This document shows positions 1-10,900 of a DNA stretch of 64,000 bases, piece after piece (the stretch's first letter is position 1; the number at the start of each line of letters is the position of its first letter). The stretch comes from Paramacrobiotus metropolitanus (lineage: Eukaryota > Tardigrada > Eutardigrada > Parachela > Macrobiotidae): contig NW_026570394.1 in NCBI RefSeq assembly GCF_019649055.1, forward strand, positions 142,718-206,717, given 5' to 3'. The translations under genes were made by a program, and so were the position numbers. The notes beneath the pieces were generated by a model. It made no database searches. It saw only the letters and a program-made list of their open reading frames with translations, and was not told the DNA's origin.

Positions 1-169
1 AATTTTCAAAAAATAAAAACCGTGGGGAAAAGGAAAGCACCGACACTTACGCACGTAATTGCCTTGTAATGTCGTCTGACAACTAATTCGCAATCACCGT
101 GAAGTTTAGTACGTAGGGGGAAACAATGTACAGTACGCAGTGACCATGACAACAACAATAATAGCTGCA
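1..169 (-). other. 3' UTR segment of the truncated LINE
   Basis: This non-coding stretch follows the stop codon of the minus-strand ORF2 remnant. In reverse complement it aligns with 39432 to about 39608 of the complete element. The best-conserved part is around positions 30-60, with the shared segment GCGTAAGTGTCGGTGCTTTC. Conservation here while the region next to the stop has drifted suggests that this part of the 3' UTR matters to the element, perhaps for recognition by its reverse transcriptase. That functional reading is inference. Confidence 0.75.
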
Positions 170-657
170 CTAAACAATTTTTTTGATTTTTTTGACGATT
201 TTAGCAGAAGGTAGATCCTGTAGATTCACCGTCTTCAGGGCTTCGGTGAAGGTATTCAACGTGATGTAAGCAGCAGATGGCAGCGGAAGTTCGTTCCAGA
301 CTGATACAAGGCTGTTGAGATGCGATTCGTGGGTAGTGATAACTGTTCGCCCACAGATGGTTGTCGGTGCCGGTTTGATAGGACACGGGTGCTTCATAAG
401 ACGTTCTGATGTCCTGGTGTTTCCTGCAACAGACTCAAGCACCGCAGCCGAGAATCGAAGTGGTAATACAACCATTTCACCCATCGGAATTACCCGAAAT
501 ACTAATTTACATACATGAACAACAAAGCTTTTTTCATACATCGGGTGCGGAGATCATCCCATTTAAGTTCTTTCAGACGTTCACTGTAAATCAAGACATT
601 GCTGCCGAGTCGTAGAGTTTTGGTGAACCTCCTTTGCATCGTTCAATTTCATTTGTC
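170..657 (-). pseudogene. Reverse transcriptase C-terminal fragment of LINE ORF2
   Basis: This is the C-terminal tail of a LINE ORF2 protein, downstream of the polymerase motifs. The uninterrupted part is 170-541 on the minus strand, ending at a stop at 170-172. It contains the segments KLVFRVIPMG, ESVAGNTR, SERLMKHPCPIKPAPTTICG and LVSVWNELP. The last is the R-x-V-x-x-WN-x-LP signature that closes many CR1/Jockey-type ORF2 proteins. Upstream, toward 657, the homology continues as SERLKELKWDDL in a different frame. At least one frameshift lies near 505-515, and a second lies near 635, where a C appears to be missing from a CC pair compared with an intact reading. No catalytic polymerase or endonuclease residues remain, so the fragment cannot be functional on its own. 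Apparent short plus-strand reading frames here are shadows of this one. Confidence 0.85.
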
Positions 658-660
658 GAC

Positions 661-3600
661 TTTTCAACGAAAAAGTTATGGAAAACTTGACTTTTCACCG
701 GCATTTTTGGATCTCAATAACTACGTGGTGAAACTGCTCCAAAGTCTGCTTTTAAGGGTTATTCGATGCGCTGAGCACGAATCTGAAATCGGTTTGCAAA
801 AAAATTTCACCAGAAAAAGTTACTGTCAGACGTGTCACATTTCGCCATGTTGTGAGAACTCAATAACTACGTGGTGAAACTGCTCCAAAGTCTGCTTTTA
901 AGGGTTATTCGATGCGCTGAGCACGAATTTTAAGTCGGTTTGCAAAAAAAATTTCACCGAAAAAAGTTATGGAAAACTTGACTTTTCACCGGCATTTTGG
1001 ATCTCAATAACTACGTGGTGAAACTGCTCCAAAGTCTGCTTTTAAGGGTTATTCGATGCGCTGAGCACGAATCTGAGATCGGTTTGCAAAAAAAATTTCA
1101 CCGAAAAAGTTACTGTCAGACGTGTCACATCTTCGCCATGGTGTCAGAACTCAATAACTACGTGGTGAAACTGCTCCAAAGTCTGCTTTTAAGGGTTATT
1201 CGATGCGCTGAGCACGAATTTTAAGTCGGTTTGCAAAAAAATTTCACCGAAAAAAGTTATGGAAAACTTGCATTTTCACCGGCATTTTGGATCTCAATAA
1301 CTACGTGGTGAAACTGCTCCAAAGTCTGCTTTTAAGGGTTATTCGATGCGCTGAGCACGAATTTCAAGTCGGTTTTAAAAAAAAATTTCACCGAAAAAGT
1401 TATGGAAAACTTGCATTTTCACCGGCATTTTGGATCTCAATAACTACGTGGTGAAACTGCTCCAAAGTCTGCTTTTAAGGGTTATTCGATGCGCTGAGCA
1501 CGAATCTGAGTCGGTTTGCAAAAAAATTTCACCAGAAAAAGTTACTGTCAGACGTGTCACATTTCGCCATGGTGTCAGAACTCAATAACTACGTGGTGAA
1601 ACTGCTCCAAAGTCTGCTTTTAAGGGTTATTCGATGCGCTGAGCACGAATTTTAAGTCGGTTTGCAAAAAAAATTTCACCGAAAAAAGTTATGGAAAACT
1701 TGCATTTTCACCGGCATTTTGGATCTCAATAACTACGTGGTGAAACTGCTCCAAAGTCTGCTTTTAAAAGGGTTATTCGATGCGCTGAGCACGAATTTCA
1801 AATCAGGTTGCAAAAAAAATTTCACCGAAAAAGTTATGGAAAACTTGACTTTTCACCGGCATTTTGGATCTCAATAACTACGTGGTGAAACTGCTCCAAA
1901 GTCTGCTTTTAAGGGTTATTCGATGCGCTGAGCTGAATCGGAAAAAAGAAAAAACAATAGAAAATCATTAAACTGTCACGTGTCACGACGTGCATGTTGT
2001 GAAACTCAATAACTACGTGGTGAAACTGCTCCAAAAGTCTGCTTTTAAGGGTTATTCGATGCGCTGAGCACGAATTTCAAGTCGGTTTGCAAAAAAATTT
2101 CACCGAAAAAAGTTATGGAAAACTTGCATTTTCACCGGCATTTTGGATCTCAATAACTACGTGGTGAAACTGCTCCAAAGTCTGCTTTTAAGGGTTATTC
2201 GATGCGCTGAGCACGAATTTCAAGTCGGTTTGCAAAAAAATTTCACCGAAAAAGTTATGGAAAACTTGACTTTTCACCGGCATTTTTGGATCTCAATAAC
2301 TACGTGGTCGAAACTGCTCCAAAGTCTGCTTTTAAATGGTTATTCGATGCGCTGAGCACGAATCTGAAATCGGTTTGCAAAAAAATTTCACCAGAAAAAG
2401 TTACTGTCAGACGTGTCACATTTTCGCCATGTTGTCAGAACTCAATAACTACGTGGTGAAACTGCTCCAAAGTCTGCTTTTAAGGGTTATTCGATGCGCT
2501 GAGCACGAATTTTAAGTCGGTTTGCAAAAAAAATTTCACCGAAAAAAGTTATGGAAAACTTGACTTTTCACCGGCATTTTGGATCTCAATAACTACGTGG
2601 TGAAACTGGCTCCAAAGTCTGCTTTTAAGGGTTATTCGATGCGCTGAGCACGAATCTGAAATCGGTTTGCAAAAAAATTTCACCAGAAAAAGTTACTGTC
2701 AGACGTGTCACATTTTCGCCATGTTGTGAGAACTCAATAACTACGTGGTGAAACTGCTCCAAAGTCTGCTTTTAAGGGTTATTCGATGCGCTGAGCACGA
2801 ATTTTAAGTCGGTTTGCAAAAAAATTTCACCGAAAAAGTTATGGAAAACTTGACTTTTCACCGGCATTTTTGGATCTCAATAACTACGTGGTGAAACTGC
2901 TCCAAAGTCTGCTTTTAAGAGTTATTCGATGCGCTGAGCACGAATCTGAAATTGGTTGCAAAAAAATTTCACCGAAAAAGTTACTGTCAGACGTGTCACA
3001 TTTTCGCCATGTTGTCAGAACTCAATAACTACGTGGTGAAACTGCTCCAAAGTCTGCTTTTAAGGGTTATTCGATGCGCTGAGCACGAATTTCAAGTCGG
3101 TTTGCAAAAAAATTTCACCGAAAAAAGTTATGGAAAACTTGCATTTTCACCGGCATTTTGGATCTCAATAACTACGTGGTGAAACTGCTCCAAAGTCTGC
3201 TTTTAAGGGTTATTCGATGCGCTGAGCACGAATTTCAAGTCGGGTTGCAAAAAAATTTCACCGAAAAAAGTTATGGAAAACTTGCATTTTCACCGGCATT
3301 TTGGATCTCAATAACTACGTGGTGAAACTGGCTCCAAAGTCTGCTTTTAAGGGTTATTCGATGCGCTGAGCACGAATCTGAAATTGGTTTGCAAAAAAAT
3401 TTCACCAGAAAAAGTTACTGTCAGACGTGTCACATTTTCGCCATGGTGTCCGAACTCAATAACTACGTGGTGAAACTGCTCCAAAGTCTGCTTTTAAGGG
3501 TTATTCGATGCGCTGAGCACGAATTTTAAGTCGGTTTGCAAAAAAAATTTCACCGAAAAAAGTTATGGAAAACTTGCATTTTCACCGGCATTTTTGGATC

Positions 3601-6600
3601 TCAATAACGACGTGGTGAAACTGCTCCAAAGTCTGCTTTTAAATGTTATTCGATGCGCTGAGCACGAATTTCAAGTCGGTTTGCAAAAAAAATTTCACCG
3701 AAAAAAGTTATGGAAAACTTGACTTTTCACCGGCATTTTGGATCTCAATAACTACGTGGTGAAACTGCTCCAAAGTCTGCTTTTAAATGGTTATTCGATG
3801 CGCTGAGCACGAATCTGATATCGGTTTGCAAAAAGAATTTCACCAGAAAAGTTACTGTCAGACGTGTCACATTTTCGCCATGTTGTGAGAACTCAATAAC
3901 TACGTGGTGAAACTGCTCCAAAGTCTGCTTTTAAGGGTTATTCGATGCGCTGAGCACGAATTTCAAGTCGGTTTGCAAAAAAATTTCACCGAAAAAGTTA
4001 TGGAAAACTTGCATTTTCACCGGCATTTTGGATCTCAATAACTACGTGGTGAAACTGCTCCAAAGTCTGCTTTTAAGGGTTATTCGATGCGCTGAGCACG
4101 AATTTCAAGTCGGTTTGCAAAAAAATTTCACCGAAAAAGTTATGGAAAACTTGCATTTTCACCGGCATTTTGGATCTCAATAACTACGTGGTGAAACTGC
4201 TCCAAAGTCTGCTTTTAAGGGTTATTCGATGCGCTGAGCACGAATTTCAAGTCGGGTTGCAAAAAAATTTCACCGAAAAAGTTATGGAAAACTTGCATTT
4301 TCACCGGCATTTTGGATCTCAATAACTACGTGGTGAAACTGGCTCCAAAGTCTGCTTTTAAGGGTTATTCGATGCGCTGAGCACGAATCTGAAATTGGTT
4401 TGCAAAAAAATTTCACCAGAAAAAGTTACTGTCAGACGTGTCACATTTTCGCCATGGTGTCCGAACTCAATAACTACGTGGTGAAACTGCTCCAAAGTCT
4501 GCTTTTAAGGGTTATTCGATGCGCTGAGCACGAATTTTAAGTCGGTTTGCAAAAAAATTTCAACGAAAAAAGTTATGGAAAACTTGCATTTTCACCGGCA
4601 TTTTGGATCTCAATAACTACGTGGTGAAACTGCTCCAAAGTCTGCTTTTAAAGGGTTATTCGATGCGCTGAGCACGAATTTCAAATCTGGTTGCAAAAAA
4701 AAATTTCACCGAAAAAGTTATGGAAAACTTGACTTTTCACCGGCATTTTTGGATCTCAATAACTACGTGGTGAAACTGCTCAAAGTCTGCTTTTAAGGGT
4801 TATTCGATGCGCTGAGCACGAATCTGAAATTAGTTTGCAAAAAAATTTCACCAGAAAAAGTTACTGTCAGACGTGTCACATTTTCGCCATGTTGTGAGAA
4901 CTCAATAACTACGTGGTGAAACTGCTCCAAAGTCTGCTTTTAAAGGGTTATTCGATGCGCTGAGCACGAATTTCAAGTCGGTTTGCAAAAAAATTTCACC
5001 GAAAAAGTTATGGAAAACTTGCATTTTCACCGGCATTTTGGATCTCAATAACTACGTGGTGAAACTGCTCCAAAGTCTGCTTTTAAGGGTTATTCGATGC
5101 GCTGAGCACGAATTTCAAGTCGGTTGCAAAAAAATTTCACCGAAAAAAGTTATGGAAAACTTGACTTTTCACCGGCATTTTTGGATCTCAATAACTACGT
5201 GGTGAAACTGCTCCAAAGTCTGCTTTTAAAATGGTTATTCGATGCGCTGAGCACGAATCTGAAATCGGTTTGCAAAAAAATTTCACCGAAAAAGTTACTG
5301 TCAGACGTGTCACATTTTCGCCATGTTGTCAGAACTCAATAACTACGTGGTGAAACTGCTCAAAGTCTGCTTTTAAGGGTTATTCGATGCGCTGAGCACG
5401 AATTTTAAGTCGGTTTGCAAAAAAATTTCACCGAAAAAAGTTATGGAAAACTTGACTTTTCACCGGCATTTTGGATCTCAATAACTACGTGGTGAAACTG
5501 CTCCAAAGTCTGCTTTTAAGGGTTATTCGATGCGCTGAGCACGAATCTGAAATCGGTTTGCAAAAAAAATTTCACCAAAAAAAGTTACTGTCAGACGTGT
5601 CACATTTTCGCCATGTTGTGAGAACTCAATAACTACGTGGTGAAACTGCTCCAAAGTCTGCTTTTAAGGGTTATTCGATGCGCTGAGCACGAATTTTAAG
5701 TCGGTTTGCAAAAAAAAATTCACCGAAAAAAGTTATGGAAAACTTGACTTTTCACCGGCAATTTTGGATCTCAATAACTACGTGGTGAAACTGCTCCAAA
5801 GTCTGCTTTTAAGGGTTATTCGATGCGCTGAGCACGAATCTGAAATCAGTTTGCAAAAAAAATTTCACCAGAAAAAAGTTACTGTCAGACGTGTCACATT
5901 TTCGCCATGTTGTCAGAACTCAATAACTACGTGGTGAAACTGCTCCAAAGTCTGCTTTTAAGGGTTATTCGATGCGCTGAGCACGAATTTTAAGTCGGTT
6001 TGCAAAAAAAATTTCAACGAAAAAGTTATGGAAAACTTGCATTTTCACCGGCATTTTGGATCTCAATAACTACGTGGTGAAACTGCTCCAAAGTCTGCTT
6101 TTAAGGGTTATTCGATGCGCTGAGCACGAATCTGAAGTCGGTTTGCAAAAAATTTCACCAGAAAAAGTTACTGTCAGACGTGTCACATTTTCGCCATGTT
6201 GTGAGAACTCAATAACTACGTGGTGAAACTGCTCCAAAGTCTGCTTTTAAGGGTTATTCGATGCGCTGAGCACGAATTTTAAGTCGGTTTGCAAAAAAAT
6301 TTCACCGAAAAAAGTTATGGAAAACTTGACTTTTCACCGGCATTTTGGATCTCAATAACTACGTGGTGAAACTGGCTCCAAAGTCTGCTTTTAAGGAGTT
6401 ATTCGATGCGCTGAGCACGAATCTGAAATTGGTTCGCAAAAAAATTTCACCAGAAAAAGTTACTGTCAGACGTGTCACATTTTCGCCATGGTGTCAGAAC
6501 TCAATAACTACGTGGTGAAACTGCTCCAAAGTCTGCTTTTAAGGGTTATTCGATGCGCTGAGCACGAATTTTAAGTCGGTTTGCAAAAAAAATTTCAACG

Positions 6601-7900
6601 AAAAAAGTTATGGAAAACTTGCATTTTCACCGGCATTTTTGGATCTCAATAACTACGTGGTGAAACTGCTCCAAAGTCTGCTTTTAAAAGTTATTCGATG
6701 CGCTGAGCACGAATTTCAAGTCGGGTTGCAAAAAAAATTTCACCGAAAAAGTTATGGAAAACTTGACTTTTCACCGGCATTTTGGATCTCAATAACTACG
6801 TGGTGAAACTGCTCCAAAGTCTGCTTTTAAGGGTTATTCGATGCGCTGAGCACGAATCTGAAATCGGTTTGCAAAAAAAATTTCACCAGAAAAAGTTACT
6901 GTCAGACGTGTCACATTTTCGCCATGTTGTCAGAACTCAATAACTACGTGGTGAAACTGCTCCAAAGTCTGCTTTTAAGGGTTATTCGATGCGCTGAGCA
7001 CGAATTTTAAGTCGGTTTGCAAAAAAAATTTCAACGAAAAAAGTTATGGAAAACTTGACATTTCACCGGCATTTTTGGATCTCAATAACTACGTGGTGAA
7101 ACTGCTCCAAAGTCTGCTTTTAAGGGTTATTCGATGCGCTGAGCACGAATTTCAAGTCGGTTTGCAAAAAAATTTCACCGAAAAAAGTTATGGAAAACTT
7201 GACTTTTCACCGGCATTTTTGGATCTCAATAACTACGTGGTGAAACTGCTCCAAAGTCTGCTTTTAAGGGTTATTCGATGCGCTGAGCACGAATCTGAGA
7301 GTCGGTTTGCAAAAAAATTTCACCGAAAAAGTTACTGTCAGACGTGTCACATTTTCGCCATGTTGTGAACTCAATAACTACGTGGTGAAACTGCTCCAAA
7401 GTCTGCTTTTAAGGGTTATTCGATGCGCTGAGCACGAATTTCAAGTCGGTTTGCAAAAAAAATTTCACCAGAAAAAGTTATGGAAAACTTGCATTTTCAC
7501 CGGCATTTTGGATCTCAATAACTACGTGGTGAAACTGCTCCAAAGTCTGCTTTTAAGGGTTATTCGATGCGCTGAGCACGAATTTCAAGTCGGTTGCAAA
7601 AAAAATTTCACCGAAAAAAGTTATGGAAAACTTGACTTTTCACCGGCATTTTGGATCTCAATAACTACGTGGTGAAACTGCTCCAAAGTCTGCTTTAAGG
7701 GTTATTCGATGCGCTGAGCACGAATCTGAAATCGGTTTGCAAAAAAAATTTCACCGAAAAAAGTTACTGTCAGACGTGTCATTTTCGCCATGTTGGGATC
7801 TCAATAACTACGTGGTGAAACTGCTCCAAAGTCTGCTTTTAAGGGTTATTCGATGCGCTGAGCACGAATTTTAAGTCGGTTTGCAAAAAAAATTTCACCG
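661..7900. repeat. Satellite zone 1: A/B dimers with CTGCTCC core
   Basis: In this sub-zone nearly every monomer has GAAACTGCTCC, or the one-base variant GAAACTGGCTCC (near 2605, 3330, 4340 and 6370). The GAAACAGCTCC variant common further right was not seen before about 7965. Alternation of A and B is frequent but irregular, and runs of two or three B monomers are common (for example around 3960-4320). No higher-order period beyond the dimer was evident by eye. One degenerate monomer lies at about 1930-2010 and is listed separately. Confidence 0.75.
1930..2012. repeat. Degenerate satellite monomer
   Basis: One monomer departs sharply from all neighbours. After the normal core it reads GCGCTGAGCTGAATCGG, then an A-rich stretch (AAAAAAGAAAAAACAATAG), then AACTGTCACGTGTCACGACG in place of the usual TTTCACC, GTTACTGTCAGACGTGTCAC segment. 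The next CTCAATAAC core is normal. Most other monomers differ only by point changes or one-base indels, so this is either an old relic that escaped homogenisation or a local sequencing or assembly fault. Confidence 0.7.
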
Positions 7901-10900
7901 AAAAAGTTATGGAAAACTTGACTTTTCACCGGCATTTTGGATCTCAATAACTACGTGGTGAAACAGCTCCAAAGTCTGCTTTTAAGGGTTATTCGATGCG
8001 CTGAGCACGAATCTGAAATCGGTTTGCAAAAAAATTTCACCAGAAAAAGTTACTGTCAGACGTGTCACATTTTCGCCATGTTGTGAGAACTCAATAACTA
8101 CGTGGTGAAACTGCTCCAAAGTCTGCTTTTAAGGGTTATTCGATGCGCTGAGCACGAATTTTAAGTCGGTTTGCAAAAAAAATTTCACCGAAAAAAGTTA
8201 TGGAAAACTTGACTTTTCACCGGCATTTTGGATCTCAATAACTACGTGGTGAAACAGCTCCAAAGTCTGCTTTTAAGGGTTATTCGATGCGCTGAGCACG
8301 AATCTGAAATCGGTTTGCAAAAAAATTTCACCAGAAAAAGTTACTGTCAGACGTGTCACATTTTCGCCATGTTGTCAGAACTCAATAACTACGTGGTGAA
8401 ACTGCTCCAAAGTCTGCTTTTAAGGGTTATTCGATGCGCTGAGCACGAATTTTAAGTCGGTTTGCAAAAAAAATTTCACCGAAAAAGTTATGGAAAACTT
8501 GCATTTTCACCGGCATTTTGGATCTCAATAACTACGTGGTGAAACTGCTCCAAAGTCTGCTTTAAGAGGGTTATTCGATGCGCTGAGCACGAATTTCAAG
8601 TCGGTTTGCAAAAAAATTTCACCGAAAAAGTTATGGAAAACTTGCATTTTCACCGGCATTTTGGATCTCAATAACTACGTGGTGAAACTGCTCCAAAGTC
8701 TGCTTTTAAGGGTTATTCGATGCGCTGAGCACGAATCTGAAATCAGTTTGCAAAAAAATTTCACCAGAAAAAGTTACTGTCAGACGTGTCACATTTTCGC
8801 CATGTTTTGTCAGATCTCAATAACTACGTGGTGAAACTGCTCCAAAGTCTGCTTTTAAGGGTTATTCGATGCGCTGAGCACGAATCTTTAAGTCGGTTTG
8901 CAAAAAAAATTTCACCGAAAAAGTTATGGAAAACTTGCATTTTCACCGGCATTTTGGATCTCAATAACTACGTGGTGAAACTGCTCCAAAGTCTGCTTTT
9001 AAGGGTTATTCGATGCGCTGAGCACGAATTTCAAGTCGGTTTGCAAAAAAATTTCACCAGAAAAAGTTATGGAAAACTTGACTTTCACCGGCATTTTGGA
9101 TCTCAATAACTACGTGGTGAAACTGCTCAAAGTCTGCTTTTAAGGGTTATTCGATGCGCTGAGCACGAATCTGAAGTCGGTTTGCAAAAAGAATTTCACC
9201 GAAAAAGTTACTGTCAGACGTGTCACATTTTCGCCATGTTGTGAGAACTCAATAACTACGTGGTGAAACTGCTCCAAAGTCTGCTTTTAAGGGTTATTCG
9301 ATGCGCTGAGCACGAATTTCAAGTCGGTTTGCAAAAAAAATTTCACCGAAAAAGTTATGGAAAACTTGCATTTTCACCGGCATTTTGGATCTCAATAACT
9401 ACGTGGTGAAACTGCTCCAAAGTCTGCTTTTAAGGGTTATTCGATGCGCTGAGCACGAATTTCAAGTCGGTTTGCAAAAAAATTTCACCGAAAAAGTTAT
9501 GGAAAACTTGACTTTTCACCGGCATTTTTGGATCTCAATAACTACGTGGTGAAACTGCTCCAAAGTCTGCTTTTAAGGGTTATTCGATGCGCTGAGCACG
9601 AATCTGAAAGTCGGTTGCAAAAAAAATTTCACCAGAAAAAGTTACTGTCAGACGTGTCACATTTTCGCCATGTGCAGATCTCAATAACTACGTGGTGAAA
9701 CTGCTCAAAGTCTGCTTTTAAGGGTTATTCGATGCGCTGAGCACGAATTTTAAGTCGGTTTGCAAAAAAATTTTCAACGAAAAAAGTTATGGAAAACTTG
9801 ACTTTTCACCGGCATTTTGGATCTCAATAACTACGTGGTGAAACTGCTCAAAGTCTGCTTTTAAGGGTTATTCGATGCGCTGAGCACGAATCCTGAGATC
9901 GGTTGCAAAAAAATTTCACCAGAAAAGTTACTGTCAGACGTGTCATTTTCGCCATGTTGTGAGAACTCAATAACTACGTGGTGAAACTGCTCCAAAGTCT
10001 GCTTTTAAGGGTTATTCGATGCGCTGAGCACGAATTTTAAGTCGGTTTGCAAAAAAAATTTCACCGAAAAAAGTTATGGAAAACTTGACTTTTCACCGGC
10101 ATTTTGGATCTCAATAACTACGTGGTGAAACTGCTCAAAGTCTGCTTTTAAGGGTTATTCGATGCGCTGAGCACGAATCTGAAATCGGTTTGCAAAAAAA
10201 TTTCACCAGAAAAAGTTACTGTCAGACGTGTCACATTTTCGCCATGTTGTCAGAACTCAATAACTACGTGGTGAAACTGCTCCAAAGTCTGCTTTTAAGG
10301 GTTATTCGATGCGCTGAGCACGAATTTTAAGTCGGTTTGCAAAAAAAATTTCACCGAAAAGTTATGGAAAACTTGCATTTTCACCGGCATTTTGGATCTC
10401 AATAACTACGTGGTGAAACAGCTCCAAAGTCTGCTTTTAAGAGTTATTCGATGCGCTGAGCACGAATCTGAAGTCGGTTGCAAAAAATTTCACCAGAAAA
10501 AGTTACTGTCAGACGTGTCATTTTCGCCATGTTGTCAGAACTCAATAACTACGTGGTGAAACTGCTCCAAAGTCTGCTTTTAAGGGTTATTCGATGCGCT
10601 GAGCACGAATTTTAAGTCAGTTTGCAAAAAAATTTCACCGAAAAAGTTATGGAAAACTTGCATTTTCACCGGCATTTTGGATCTCAATAACTACGTGGTG
10701 AAACTGCTCAAAGTCTGCTTTTAAAGGGTTATTCGATGCGCTGAGCACGAATTTGAAGTCAGTTTGCAAAAAAAATTTCACCGAAAAAAGTTGCTGTCAG
10801 ACGTGTCACATTTTCGCCATGTTTTGAGATCTCAATAACTACGTGGTGAAACTGCTCCAAAGTCTGCTTTTAAGGGTTATTCGATGCGCTGAGCACGAAT

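Larger units (their letters stand above)
1..660 (-). mobile_element. 5'-truncated LINE copy, 3' part only
   Basis: This is the 3' portion of a non-LTR retrotransposon lying on the minus strand. Read in reverse complement, it matches the full-length element at 35035-39919 from about position 38950 to about 39608. The match covers the C-terminal end of the reverse-transcriptase ORF and the first part of the 3' UTR, including the shared string ACGTGCGTAAGTGTCGGTGC near its left end. Homology stops at about 655-660 (GTCGAC), and satellite sequence begins immediately (TTCAACGAAAAAGTTATGG). The copy is therefore 5'-truncated and its broken 5' end abuts the array. Its 3' terminus lies beyond position 1, so its target site and tail cannot be seen. 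By eye, about three quarters of the C-terminal residues are identical to the other copy, so the two are separate, diverged insertions of one family rather than a recent duplication. Confidence 0.88.
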
